Of a DNA stretch of 64,000 nucleotides, positions 1 through 9,078 are shown piece after piece. The position numbers were made by a program, and so were the translations under genes. This DNA comes from Acetobacter malorum. Lineage in GTDB: Bacteria; Pseudomonadota; Alphaproteobacteria; Acetobacterales; Acetobacteraceae. How positions within the stretch are numbered: position 1 is the first letter of the stretch; every line of letters starts with the position of its first letter. The stretch spans positions 124,001 to 188,000 of the forward strand of contig NZ_JOPG01000007.1 of NCBI RefSeq assembly GCF_002153605.1, in the 5' to 3' direction. The notes under the pieces are model-generated. The model was not told where the DNA came from and did no database searches. It was given only the letters and a program-made list of their open reading frames with translations.

Positions 1-338
1 GAGGAAGCGGGCGCAGCATCATCAGAACCCAGAATGGCGTGGACGGCTTTTGTAAAGGTGGTCCATGCCGTCCGCTGGCTGTTCAGGCTCTGGCGACCAT
101 GCTCTGTCAGCGCATAATATTTGCGGGGTGGGCCGGAGGATGATTCCACAAAATAGGTTGAGACAAGACCATCTTTCTGCATCCGCCGCATGAGCGGATA
201 GATGGTGCCTTCCCCCATATCAATGGCCTCAGACAAGCGGCTGGCAATGTCATAACCGTATGAATCTGCCCGGGAGAGAAGGGCAAGCACACACAGCTCC
301 AGCACGCCTTTCTTGAACTGAACAAGGTTGGGTTCCAC
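1..338 (-). CDS. PadR family transcriptional regulator (3' end outside window)
   Basis: The reverse strand encodes 112 residues from a GTG start, preceded by AGGAA about 7 bases upstream, and runs open past the left edge. The protein begins VEPNLVQFKKGVLELCVLAL and contains SRADSYGYDIASRL and GEGTIYPLMRRMQKDGL, then PPRKYYALTEHGR. This is the winged-helix core of the PadR N-terminal domain, whose members repress transport or detoxification genes in response to phenolics or drugs. The effector here is unknown. The gene reads leftward, so its targets probably lie outside the window. A PadR annotation is secure; the physiological role is not. Confidence 0.88.
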   Translation of the reverse strand, partial: MEPNLVQFKKGVLELCVLALLSRADSYGYDIASRLSEAIDMGEGTIYPLMRRMQKDGLVSTYFVESSSGPPRKYYALTEHGRQSLNSQRTAWTTFTKAVHAILGSDDAAPAS

Positions 339-533
339 GGTTTTTCCTGTTCCGAGGGGCCTGCTGCCTGCGTTTGGCAGAAGCAGACGACTCGCTGGTG
401 GCTGTCGATAGCTATTCAATACAAACCAGAACCATTCATTGCAAGGTAGTGGTTTATGAAAAGTTTTCTCCAGCGTCTGCCTGAGCGTCATGCACGGAAC
501 AAATTTGGATTTAGTCGGCTGAAAGAAACGCCT

Positions 534-1742
534 TCAGGCGGAGGTTATCAGGCCTTTCATGGGGTCTGTCCTCGGTCCGGGGAACACCGTTGCAAGGGCC
601 TGTGGGGGCAGGTGGAGATGATCGCAGAGAACACCTGCCGCAACGGCACGCAGGTCTGTTGTGGGAGCGAGGTCCCTGTTTTCAAAAAGCTGGCTGGGGC
701 GTAAGCCCGGCCATGTTCCTCCTACTTTTCCTCCCGCGACGGCTCCTCCGGCAAGGAAGGTGACCGTGCCCGTGCCGTGGTCCGTGCCCCCTGTTCCGTT
801 CATCCGTACGGTTCTGCCAAATTCTGTCATGGCGAGGACAACCGTGTGTTTCCAGTTCTCTCCCAGACTTTGACGCAAAGCCTCAATCCCGCGATCCAGC
901 TGGGCGAGAGGGCTTCCTAAACGGCCAAGCTGGGCCGCATGCGTATCCCATCCCCCAATCTCAAGGGCGGCAATTCGCGGGCCATGGAGGGTAGACAGCA
1001 TTTGCCCTGCGGCTGTGGAAAGCTGAGTGAACGCATCGGGCTTGTGGGGTTTTCCGGATATGGAGGATGTTTGCATCCCTGTCATGGCGGCATCCGAAAA
1101 GCCTCGTGCTTTCAGAGCGTTTTTGAAAGCAGGGCCTGTAACGGGGTCGGAAGCGTTCAGAGCTGAAATCTGATGATAAAGATCTTCACCAGGGTGCTGG
1201 CTGCCTGCGGGCGCATAACTTCCAACCCGGGCCGATCCACGTAGCAAAAGAGGGATGGTCAGCCCCATGGCCAGCCCGTATCCATCAGGCCGGTTTGTCT
1301 TGCCCTGAAGACTTGCAACAGCGCGGTTCAGCCAGCCGCTGTTCAGGCGGTTATCCGCACCGCTTTCCAGATAATCCTGTGCTTCAAAATGGGACCGGCT
1401 GCGATAATGCCCGGCTACGGCGTGGACAGGCAGCATCTGTTCTTCCCGATAAAGGGCGTGAAGTGTCTGAAGAGAAGGATGCAGCCCATAAAAGCCCCCA
1501 AGATCCAGAAGGCCGCCCTCCTGCCCGGGTTCAGGAAGAACAAGGTCCCGCCGATGTGTTTTGAGGTCAGCATCTCCATACGGTGTGACAGCCGAGAGGC
1601 CATCCAGTGCGCCGCGAAGAAGAATAACCACAAGGCGTGGGTCGTCCGGGCCGCCGGCAGGACCGGCAAAAGCAAGAGAGGAACGCCCGAGTGTCCAGCT
1701 TGCAGCCAGACCTAGCAGGGCAGTGCGACGATGGATCATCAT
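534..1742 (-). CDS. DUF1501 family secreted protein (Tat signal)
   Basis: A 402-residue protein starts with a twin-arginine-type signal (IHRRTALLGLAASWTLG) ending near an AFAGPAGG cleavage region, so export as a folded protein is likely. The body carries DUF1501 features: RLVVILLRGALDGLSAV near residue 40, a GGWDTH motif, and TEFGRTVRMNGTGGTDHG toward the end, resembling the alkaline-phosphatase/sulfatase fold. The start lies 3 bp after the stop of the DUF1800 gene, so the two are co-transcribed. DUF1501 and DUF1800 genes occur as a pair in many proteobacteria; their biochemical role is not established. Family assignment is firm, function unknown. Confidence 0.88.
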   Translation of the reverse strand: MMIHRRTALLGLAASWTLGRSSLAFAGPAGGPDDPRLVVILLRGALDGLSAVTPYGDADLKTHRRDLVLPEPGQEGGLLDLGGFYGLHPSLQTLHALYREEQMLPVHAVAGHYRSRSHFEAQDYLESGADNRLNSGWLNRAVASLQGKTNRPDGYGLAMGLTIPLLLRGSARVGSYAPAGSQHPGEDLYHQISALNASDPVTGPAFKNALKARGFSDAAMTGMQTSSISGKPHKPDAFTQLSTAAGQMLSTLHGPRIAALEIGGWDTHAAQLGRLGSPLAQLDRGIEALRQSLGENWKHTVVLAMTEFGRTVRMNGTGGTDHGTGTVTFLAGGAVAGGKVGGTWPGLRPSQLFENRDLAPTTDLRAVAAGVLCDHLHLPPQALATVFPGPRTDPMKGLITSA

Positions 1743-1745
1743 GGG

Positions 1746-3053
1746 TCAACGCCTCTGGAATTCGGGTGAAGAAAAAAGCAGCGTCAGCGCGTCCTGACGG
1801 GAGCCGGCGTGATGCATGGCAAGTTCTGTTTGCGGACGCAGTGCCGGGCCCAGGGCGATATGGGCAATCTCCATCGGGTCTCCGGTCTGGACGTGCGCGG
1901 CTAGTCTCCAGGCCCAGTCCGTACGGGCCAGCATGTCTGCTGGCGCGCTCCACTCTGCCGCAGAGTCACTCCAGCCATTGGGTAAGGGGGCTTTCCATAA
2001 GGGTTGGCCGAGGGAGGAAAAAGCTGCGTAAAGCACGTGGGCCGGGGAGTGTGGATCGTCAGGCTGACTGGGCTTTCCGCCTAACGAGAGTGCGCGCATG
2101 ACAGCAGTGGCATAGTCCATGGGGGTGCGGAACTTGCTGCCTGTGCGGTTTGTGTCGTGCAGAGTTGCAAGGGCAAGGGATGCTGCCCGCAGGTCTCCAT
2201 CACTGTTCTGAAGGACGGACGCAATATGGCTGACATCCTGCGGCGCGGGCGTGTCGGAAATAAAATGTCCGACCATCTGCGTGGCGATATGGCGGTACGT
2301 TGCCGGATGAGTGCCCAGAAAATGCAGAGCCTGTACGCCGCCATCCTCGCCTTCGGGAAATGTTTGACCCATGACGGTTTTTTCACCCGGTTCATGCGCT
2401 TTTTCCCGAAAGACGAAGCCGGGCTGTTCGGCCTTCATGTCGATACTCCAGCCTGTCAGGATCGCGGCGAAAGATGTGACGTCCGTCTGGCTGTATCCTG
2501 CGGCAGGTGAGACTGTATGCAGTTCCAGACATTCCCGGGCCAGGTTCTCGTTCAGGCCGTGATGGCTTTTGCGCCCGGCGGGGCTGTTGGGGCCAATGGA
2601 AGACGTATTATCCAGATACATCAACATGGCCGGGTGGCGCATGACGGCCAGAAGCATATCCGAAAAGCGGCCCGTAACGTGCGGGCGGATTGCTTCGCGC
2701 ATATACGTGCCAAGGACGGCCTTTGTGCTGCCCTGACGCAGGCTGACTGTAAAATGGTTGAGCCAGAACCATGCCAGCCGCTCACGGAAAGGTTGTTCGG
2801 TAAGAAGCAGGTTATCCAGCTGGGCGGCGACGTCTGCCTGAAAAATCGGGGTGACCAACGGGTCGCCCTGCATTTTGGCACGGCGCTGCTCCCGCAACGC
2901 GATCAGGCCCTCTGAACAGGAACGAACATTTCTGAATACAGCTGTATCAGGGGCATCCAGCTGACGTGAAAGCCAGTCATGGAGTGACGTATCTAAGGGC
3001 GAGTCGTCTCGCTGGCCCCAGCCAAACCTGTTGATTGCACTAACAAGTTGCAT
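1746..3053 (-). CDS. DUF1800 family protein
   Basis: A 435-residue protein with the DUF1800 hallmarks: an N-terminal NRFGWG motif, RERLAWFWLNHFTVS around residue 95, a MLMYLDNTSS stretch, and NENLARECLELHT followed by YSQTDVTSFAAILTGWS. No clear signal peptide is visible. It is upstream of, and nearly contiguous with, the DUF1501 gene, the usual partner, so the products probably act together at or outside the cytoplasmic membrane. No enzymatic activity can be inferred from the sequence. Confidence 0.87.
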   Translation of the reverse strand: MQLVSAINRFGWGQRDDSPLDTSLHDWLSRQLDAPDTAVFRNVRSCSEGLIALREQRRAKMQGDPLVTPIFQADVAAQLDNLLLTEQPFRERLAWFWLNHFTVSLRQGSTKAVLGTYMREAIRPHVTGRFSDMLLAVMRHPAMLMYLDNTSSIGPNSPAGRKSHHGLNENLARECLELHTVSPAAGYSQTDVTSFAAILTGWSIDMKAEQPGFVFREKAHEPGEKTVMGQTFPEGEDGGVQALHFLGTHPATYRHIATQMVGHFISDTPAPQDVSHIASVLQNSDGDLRAASLALATLHDTNRTGSKFRTPMDYATAVMRALSLGGKPSQPDDPHSPAHVLYAAFSSLGQPLWKAPLPNGWSDSAAEWSAPADMLARTDWAWRLAAHVQTGDPMEIAHIALGPALRPQTELAMHHAGSRQDALTLLFSSPEFQRR

Positions 3054-3152
3054 GGCATCCTCACGATGTCCCGTGAGTGGGAGTTTCTGGACTTGTTAAA
3101 AGGCTGCTCGCTCTATGTGGCAAAATCTGGACAGGGATATGACTCTATAAAA

Positions 3153-3186
3153 AATCCCGCCCGGACAAAACGTACCGGGCGGGATT
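3153..3186. terminator. Bidirectional rho-independent terminator after ilvE
   Basis: A 12-bp perfect stem (AATCCCGCCCGG paired with CCGGGCGGGATT) with a 10-nt loop is flanked by A runs on the left and right, so both strands give a hairpin followed by U residues. It lies 29 bp beyond the stop of the leftward ilvE gene and upstream of the DUF1800 gene, separating the two units. Confidence 0.9.
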
Positions 3187-3214
3187 AAAAAACGCGCAAC
3201 TAAGAAGCGGAAAT

Positions 3215-4312
3215 TCAGGAAACCCGCTTTACCCAGTTATGGGCATCATTCGCACGACCATACTGAATGTCACACAGGGCTTTACGCAGCGCCGTAGTGA
3301 CTTCACCAGTTTTGCCTTCGTTGATTACGCATGTGCCTTCAGCGCTTTTCAGCGTGCCGATGGGGGTCACAACAGCAGCCGTGCCACAGGCAAAGACTTC
3401 TTTCAGGTGGCCGGATTTGGCATCGGCGTAAAGCTGGTCAATCGCATAGGGTTCTTCACGCACCGTCAGGCCTTTGTCCCGCGCCAGTGTCAGCAGGGAA
3501 TCCCGCGTGATGCCGCGCAGAATGGTGCCTTCCAGCGGAGGCGTGAGGATGGTGCCATCATCAAACACCATCACGATGTTCATGCCGCCCATTTCCTCAA
3601 TCCATTTGCGCTCAACCGCATCCAGGAACAGCACCTGATGGCAGCCATTCTCTTTGGCTTCCATCTGGGCCGTGAGGCTGGCGGCATAGTTGCCACCGCA
3701 TTTGGCTTCACCCGTGCCACCGCGGGAAGCACGTACCGTGCGTTCTTCCACCCACACGCTCACCGGGCCGGCATCCTTGGAGAAATATTCCCCGGCGGCG
3801 CAGGCAATAACCAGAAATTTGAATTCCGCAGCAGGCTTCACACCCAGAGCCGCTTCCGTCGCAATCATGAAGGGGCGGATATACAGCGTGCCAACGTCGG
3901 CAGCCGGAATCCAGTCCTTGTCGATGGTAACAAGCTGCGTCACCGCATCCAGAAACAGCTCTTCCGGCACCTGCGCCATTGCCATGCGTTCAGCAGAATG
4001 GCGGAAGCGGCGGGCGTTGGCATCCGGGCGGAACAGCAGGGCCTCACCGTTAGGGGCGCGGTACGCCTTCATGCCTTCAAAAATTTCCTGCGCGTAATGC
4101 AGGACAGAGGCAGCCGGGTCCAGCGTCAGCGGCCCGCGCGGCAGGATCTGCGGCGTGTGCCAGCCTTTGCCTTCCGTATAGGTCACAACGGCCATATGTT
4201 CGGAAAAGACGCGGCCAAAACCGGGGTTGGCAAGCAGGGCGGCCCGCTCTTCCGGGGAGACCCGGTCGGCTTTTGGCGTAATCTGGAAAGCGGTCTTGGT
4301 AGGGGTGCTCAT
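3215..4312 (-). CDS. ilvE: Branched-chain amino acid aminotransferase
   Basis: A 365-residue class IV PLP aminotransferase catalysing the last step of leucine, isoleucine and valine synthesis. It shows the BCAT segments LHYAQEIFEGMKAYR (about 71-85), TLYIRPFMIATE (142-153), the PLP lysine in GGTGEAKCGGNYAAS (Lys about 204), EEMGGMNIVMV and LEGTILRGITRDSLL. The reading frame stays open far upstream, but the family homology begins at ATG 4312 (MSTPTKTAFQ), which I chose as start; no strong ribosome site is seen. It is the long BCAT subgroup also found in eukaryotes. A strong terminator follows. Confidence 0.93.
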   Translation of the reverse strand: MSTPTKTAFQITPKADRVSPEERAALLANPGFGRVFSEHMAVVTYTEGKGWHTPQILPRGPLTLDPAASVLHYAQEIFEGMKAYRAPNGEALLFRPDANARRFRHSAERMAMAQVPEELFLDAVTQLVTIDKDWIPAADVGTLYIRPFMIATEAALGVKPAAEFKFLVIACAAGEYFSKDAGPVSVWVEERTVRASRGGTGEAKCGGNYAASLTAQMEAKENGCHQVLFLDAVERKWIEEMGGMNIVMVFDDGTILTPPLEGTILRGITRDSLLTLARDKGLTVREEPYAIDQLYADAKSGHLKEVFACGTAAVVTPIGTLKSAEGTCVINEGKTGEVTTALRKALCDIQYGRANDAHNWVKRVS

Positions 4313-4525
4313 AACGTCTGGCGTCTCCGCGGCCTGCTGTGCAGTGCGTCTCTGCCTGCATTGACAGGGTTTGTTGCGATGGTGGCGGTTAAATAACATG
4401 ATCATAAGTGTGTTGCCAGAGCAGGGCCATCGTCCCCATATCAGCTCTACGCTTGCGGTCTGGCTGTTTCCTGCGCGCCGGACCCGGACCTCTCCCCACT
4501 GGCTGTGACCATGAAGGGCCTTTGC

Positions 4526-5989
4526 ATGACCTCCTTTTCCCTGCGGCAAACCTACAGCCAGTTGCCTGACCATTTTTACGCCTCCGCTGCTCTCTCTCCG
4601 GTTGCCGCGCCTCAACTGATCAAACTGAATGTCCCGCTGGCCAAATCTCTGGGGCTGGACCCTGTCTGGCTGTCCGGGCCGGACGGGGTTGCCATGCTTT
4701 CCGGCTCTCATATGCCGCCGGGGGTGCAGCCGTTGGCACTGGCCTATGCCGGGCACCAGTTCGGGCATTTTGTGCCGCAGCTGGGGGATGGCCGGGCGTT
4801 GCTGCTGGGCGATGTGACGGATGCTAGCGGGCACGTGCGCGAAATCCAGCTGAAAGGCTCCGGTCGCACCGCCTATTCGCGCCGGGGTGATGGCCGGGCC
4901 GCGCTTGGGCCGGTGCTGCGGGAATATGTGGTGAGCGAGGCCATGGCCGCGATGGGGATCCCCACCACCCGCGCACTGGCCGCTGTGGCGACCGGCGAGC
5001 AGGTGATGCGCGAAACCCCTCTGCCGGGTGCTGTGATAACCCGGGTGGCTGCCAGCCATATCCGGGTAGGGACGTTCCAGTTTTTTGCCGCGCGTCAGGA
5101 TATCGCTGGCCTGCGGCTGCTGGCTGACTACGCCATCGCCCGCCATTATCCCGCTGCCGCACAGGCTCCGGCTCCCTATCTGGCGTTGCTGGAACAGGTG
5201 ATTGCCGCACAGGCCGATCTGGTGGCGCAGTGGATGCTCAAAGGCTTCATCCACGGCGTGATGAATACCGACAACATGGCCATCTCTGGCGAGACGATTG
5301 ATTACGGCCCCTGTGCCTTCATGGAGCAGTATGACACGGCCACGGTGTTCAGCTTTATTGATGAGCGCGGCCGGTATGCTTACGGCAACCAGCCCAGCAT
5401 GGCCCTGTGGAATCTGACCCGCCTTGCTGAGGCGCTGCTGCCGTTACTGGCTGATGATGAAGAGCAGGCGGTTCCCGTTGCGCAACAGGCGCTGGGGAGG
5501 TTTGAAGGCCGTTTTCAGGAAACCTATCTGGCAGGCTTGCGGGCCAAGCTCGGGCTGACCAAGGTACACCCGGAGGATACCGGCCTGCTGCGCAGCTTGC
5601 TGGAGACGATGCAGGCGGAAGAGGCGGACTTTACGCAAACCTTCCGCGCCCTGAGTTCTGAGGGCGCGATAAGCGGAAAGAATGTGCCTGAACCCCTCGC
5701 CGGGTTTAGACCATGGATGGAGCGCTGGCGGCAGCGTTTGGCGCAGGAGAGTGACAACTCCGTTTCAACGCGTGTTGCGGCCATGAAGCAGGTGAACCCC
5801 GCCTTTATCCCTCGCAACCATCTGGTTGAAGCCATGATTAAGGCGGCGGTGGAAGATAGTGATTTTGCGCAGTTTGAAGACCTGCTCGCAGTCTGCACTC
5901 GTCCCTATGACGATCAGCCGGGCAAAGAAGGCTATGCTCGTCCGGCACAAGCCAGTGAACGGGTGCGTTATACGTTTTGCGGAACCTGA
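4526..5989 (+). CDS. selO: Protein adenylyltransferase SelO (YdiU/UPF0061)
   Basis: A 487-residue pseudokinase-fold enzyme that transfers AMP to Ser, Thr or Tyr of proteins involved in redox homeostasis. Visible signatures are YAGHQFGHFVPQLGDGRA (about 74-91), IQLKGSGRTAYSRRGDGRA with the ATP-binding Lys at about 110, SEAMAAMGIPTTRALA, and the metal/active-site segment HGVMNTDNMAI...IDYGP (243-261). The C-terminus ends FCGT, putting Cys third from the end, where vertebrate SelO has selenocysteine. ATG 4526 is preferred over the upstream GTG 4505 and ATG 4511 because AAGGG lies 7 bases before it. Monocistronic by context. Confidence 0.92.
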   Translation: MTSFSLRQTYSQLPDHFYASAALSPVAAPQLIKLNVPLAKSLGLDPVWLSGPDGVAMLSGSHMPPGVQPLALAYAGHQFGHFVPQLGDGRALLLGDVTDASGHVREIQLKGSGRTAYSRRGDGRAALGPVLREYVVSEAMAAMGIPTTRALAAVATGEQVMRETPLPGAVITRVAASHIRVGTFQFFAARQDIAGLRLLADYAIARHYPAAAQAPAPYLALLEQVIAAQADLVAQWMLKGFIHGVMNTDNMAISGETIDYGPCAFMEQYDTATVFSFIDERGRYAYGNQPSMALWNLTRLAEALLPLLADDEEQAVPVAQQALGRFEGRFQETYLAGLRAKLGLTKVHPEDTGLLRSLLETMQAEEADFTQTFRALSSEGAISGKNVPEPLAGFRPWMERWRQRLAQESDNSVSTRVAAMKQVNPAFIPRNHLVEAMIKAAVEDSDFAQFEDLLAVCTRPYDDQPGKEGYARPAQASERVRYTFCGT

Positions 5990-5999
5990 GCCAAGAGGC

Positions 6000-6815
6000 T
6001 CACGCAATCCCGTCCACGCTGACAAATTTTTTGCCGTCCGCGCCTTCTTCTACGCGGGCGTGGACGCGATAAACATCCCGCAGCAGCTCCGGGGTTAACA
6101 CAGCGGTCGGTGGCCCGGAGGCAACCATTTGTCCGTCGTGCAGCACTGTTACAAAGTCCGTCATGTTCAGCGCAATGTTCAGATCATGCAGCACCAGCAC
6201 GGTGACAAGCTGATGGGCCACACTTTCCCGACGCAGAATATCCATCACGGCAAACTGGTGGTGGAGGTCCAGCGCGCTGAGTGGTTCATCCAGCAGCAGG
6301 GCTTGCGGTTTGCGGCTGAGCGCCTGCGCCAGCCCGACCAGTTGTCGCTGGCCGCCAGAGAGTTCGTCCATGGCCTGCATGGCAAGCTGTGGAATGCCGA
6401 ATAAAGTGAGGCTTTCCAGCGCGGACTGAATGGCATCTTCTTCCAGCCCGCCAGAGGCTGAAAAAGCGCGGGCACGGCCAGCAGTCTGGCGAGCAGCGAT
6501 CAGCGCTTCCAGCACCGGCAGATGCACCGCAGCCGGGAGGGCTTGTGGCAGATACAGGCAGCGCGCTGTGCGGTCTGTCAGGCTCATACGGGAAAGCTCG
6601 GTACCATTCAGCGTGACACAGGCGGAGGAGGGCACCAGCCCTGCCATGGCGCGCATCAGAGTGGATTTACCGCTGCCATTTGGCCCCAGCAGCGCGCAGA
6701 CCGTGCCGGGCATAAAGGGACCAGCTGTGACGTCCTGCAACACGGTGCGTCGGCCATATTGCACTGTGACATGTGTGGCACTCAGGCCGGCTGAGGGGAG
6801 GGGGCGCGACGTCAT
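6000..6815 (-). CDS. Iron/heme-siderophore type ABC transporter ATP-binding protein
   Basis: A 271-residue ABC ATPase of the FecE/HmuV type. It has Walker A GPNGSGKST near residue 45, a Q-loop YLPQALPAA, signature LSGGQRQLVGLAQAL, Walker B ALLLDEPLSALD and an H-loop VLVLHDLNIAL. It overlaps the upstream permease by 4 bp (ATGA), showing translational coupling. The subfamily usually drives uptake of ferric siderophores, heme or cobalamin across the inner membrane. Ligand cannot be deduced because no periplasmic binding protein is next to it. Confidence 0.88.
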   Translation of the reverse strand: MTSRPLPSAGLSATHVTVQYGRRTVLQDVTAGPFMPGTVCALLGPNGSGKSTLMRAMAGLVPSSACVTLNGTELSRMSLTDRTARCLYLPQALPAAVHLPVLEALIAARQTAGRARAFSASGGLEEDAIQSALESLTLFGIPQLAMQAMDELSGGQRQLVGLAQALSRKPQALLLDEPLSALDLHHQFAVMDILRRESVAHQLVTVLVLHDLNIALNMTDFVTVLHDGQMVASGPPTAVLTPELLRDVYRVHARVEEGADGKKFVSVDGIA

Positions 6816-7900
6816 GACAAACCGCGCTGCCGCAGCACGATGCTGAGGAAAAAGGGGATACCGACCAGTGCCGTGACAATCCCGGTGGGGATAATAACGC
6901 CGGGGATCAGCATGCGGGCTGTGACAGAGGACAGCGAGAGAATCAGCGCCCCCGCCAGCATGCTACCCGGCAGATAAAAGCGATGATCTTCCCCCAGGAG
7001 TCTCCGGGCAATATGGGGTGCGACCAGCCCCACAAATCCGATAATGCCAACGAATGAAACGGCAAGAGCAGAAAGCAGGCTAACTCGCAGTAGTGCTCCC
7101 CGGCGCACGCGGGGCACATTCACACCCAGACTGGCAGCGCGTTCTTCCCCCATGCGCAGGGTTGTCAGGCTCCATGCCGCCCGGAAAGAGAATGGCACGA
7201 CAAGTGCGCCCATAGCCGCGAGCAAGCCAAGCTTGGGCCATGTGGTGCGCGTCAGGCTGCCCATGGTCCAGAACACCAGATCCTGCAACGCGTCCTCACT
7301 GGCCATAAACTGCATGAGGGACACCAGCGCCTGAAACGTGAAGACCAGCGCAATACCAAACAGCACGACTGTGCTGGTACGCGCATGGCGCAGATGCCCG
7401 ACCAGATCGAGCAGAAAGACCGAGCCAATGGCGCAGACAAACGCGTTGCCAGCAATCAGCCAGGAATCGGGCAGGCCCGGAAGGTGCAGCCCGAGCACAA
7501 GAGCAAGCGACGCTCCGAAGGCTGCCGCTGCCGAGACGCCCAGCGTAAACGGGCTGGCCAGCGGATTGGCCAGAATGGTTTGCATCTCAGCACCGGAAAG
7601 CCCGAGGGCAGCCCCCACGCAGACCGCCATCAGCGCGTAAGGCAGGCGGATCTGCCAGACAATAATCCGCTGGCTTGCTGGCACGGTGGAAGGATGCAGG
7701 AGCGTATGGATCAGCTGTGCGGGGGAAAGCCCGGCAGGCCCCAGAGAAAAATCCAGCAGCACAGAAAGAAGGATAGCCCCGCCCAGAACGGCCAGAATGC
7801 TCAGCCGACGGGCCAGCAAAGCCTGATAGGCAGCTCTGATCTGCGCCAGAGACGGCGTGCCGGAAGGCTGAGAGGAGCCGGAGGGGCGGAGGGCTGTCAT
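6812..7900 (-). CDS. FecCD-family iron(III)/heme/cobalamin ABC transporter permease
   Basis: A 362-residue membrane protein with about nine or ten hydrophobic segments and FecCD motifs: LPYALMAVCVGAALGLSGAEMQTILANPLASPFTLGVS split across residues 100-140, and GFVGLVAPHIARRLLGEDHR near 300. It is the integral-membrane partner of the overlapping ATPase gene and probably imports a chelated iron compound. The first 40 residues are hydrophilic and longer than usual. The divergent start of the pseudouridine synthase lies only 26 bp away, so the two promoters must overlap. Confidence 0.9.
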   Translation of the reverse strand: MTALRPSGSSQPSGTPSLAQIRAAYQALLARRLSILAVLGGAILLSVLLDFSLGPAGLSPAQLIHTLLHPSTVPASQRIIVWQIRLPYALMAVCVGAALGLSGAEMQTILANPLASPFTLGVSAAAAFGASLALVLGLHLPGLPDSWLIAGNAFVCAIGSVFLLDLVGHLRHARTSTVVLFGIALVFTFQALVSLMQFMASEDALQDLVFWTMGSLTRTTWPKLGLLAAMGALVVPFSFRAAWSLTTLRMGEERAASLGVNVPRVRRGALLRVSLLSALAVSFVGIIGFVGLVAPHIARRLLGEDHRFYLPGSMLAGALILSLSSVTARMLIPGVIIPTGIVTALVGIPFFLSIVLRQRGLS

Positions 7901-7926
7901 GTCATCTGCCTAGCATTCGTTGCGCT

Positions 7927-9078
7927 ATGATAAAACCATCCGCACAGCATGGGGCTGCCGTGTTGCGCGTTCTTGACGCCGCAGAGGATAAAAGGCTTTT
8001 ACTCGCGCTCTCCGCCCCGCCTGAAAGAAGTGGAACAGTTTTGACGCAAACCGGCACGCCTCAGCCCGGCTCAACGCCTGCCGGAAGTTCTTCTGGCACC
8101 TCTCTGGTTTTTAGTGCTGCCGCCGAGCATGCCGGGGACCGTGTGGATCGCTTTGTGGCTGCACAGTCCGGCACATTGTCGCGCTCGCGCGTTAAAGCGC
8201 TGATTGAAGAAGGGCATCTGACCGGCAATGCTGCTCCCATTACAGAACCCTCAGAGAGCGTGCGGGCAGGCATGACCTACGTTCTGACAATTCCCCCCGC
8301 CACACCGGCTGTGCCGCAAGGTGAGCGCGTGGAATTTGATGTGCTGTATGAAGATGCGGACCTGATTGTGCTCAACAAACCCGCCGGCCTTGTGGTGCAT
8401 CCTGCACCGGGGAATGAGACGGGCACACTGGTGAATGGTCTGATTGCCCATTGTGGGGAAAGCCTGAAAGGTATTGGCGGGGAGCGGCGGCCCGGCATTG
8501 TGCATCGGCTGGATAAGGACACCTCCGGCCTGATGGTTGCGGCCAAAACGGAGCAGGCGCATCTCGCGCTTTCAGCCGATTTTGCTGCCCGACGAATAGA
8601 CCGTGCCTATCTGGCCTTTTGCTGGGGCTGTCCGCAGCCCGCGGAAGGGGAGTATGAGGGGGATATCGGCCGCGATAAGCGCGACCGCAAGCGCATGACC
8701 ATTGTCACCCATGGTGGCAAATGGGCGCTTACCCGCTACCGCACTTTGCAGGCTTTTGAGATGGGGGCAGCACTGGTGCAATGCCGTCTGGCCACAGGTC
8801 GCACGCATCAGATCCGGGTACATTTTTCGGCCAATGGTCACCCGCTGATGGGGGACCCCGTTTATCTGCGGCGCATTCCGGCAGCAGCCAAAGCCCTGTC
8901 CGCCACAGCGCGGGCAGCAGCGCTGGATTTCCCCCGGCAGGCCCTGCATGCGGCCCGACTGGGCTTCACACACCCGCGCACCGGCGAGCAGATGCTGTTT
9001 GAGGCTCCGATGCCGGAAGATATGCTGGCTCTGGGTGAGGCGCTGGGGCTGAATCCAAAGAAAGCCGTGATCGTCTGA
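7927..9078 (+). CDS. rluD: RluA/RluD family pseudouridine synthase
   Basis: A 383-residue enzyme with an S4 RNA-binding domain (about 70-115, DRVDRFVAAQSGTLSRSRVK) followed by the pseudouridine synthase domain containing IVLNKPAGLVVHPAPG and the catalytic Asp about 196 in HRLDKDTSG, then ATGRTHQIRVHFSANGHP. RluD modifies uridines in helix 69 of 23S rRNA. The first 60 residues are low-complexity and not conserved, and no ribosome site precedes ATG 7927, so the true start may be further downstream. RluD rather than RluC is inferred from overall length and domain order. Confidence 0.85.
   Translation: MIKPSAQHGAAVLRVLDAAEDKRLLLALSAPPERSGTVLTQTGTPQPGSTPAGSSSGTSLVFSAAAEHAGDRVDRFVAAQSGTLSRSRVKALIEEGHLTGNAAPITEPSESVRAGMTYVLTIPPATPAVPQGERVEFDVLYEDADLIVLNKPAGLVVHPAPGNETGTLVNGLIAHCGESLKGIGGERRPGIVHRLDKDTSGLMVAAKTEQAHLALSADFAARRIDRAYLAFCWGCPQPAEGEYEGDIGRDKRDRKRMTIVTHGGKWALTRYRTLQAFEMGAALVQCRLATGRTHQIRVHFSANGHPLMGDPVYLRRIPAAAKALSATARAAALDFPRQALHAARLGFTHPRTGEQMLFEAPMPEDMLALGEALGLNPKKAVIV

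Noticed and set aside
456-704. A short forward frame with a start near 456
   Set aside because: It lies mostly antisense to the DUF1501 gene and has no recognisable domain.
3215-5254. A 679-codon leftward frame that would extend ilvE across the start of selO
   Set aside because: The upstream part is antisense to selO and not conserved; the family begins at ATG 4312.
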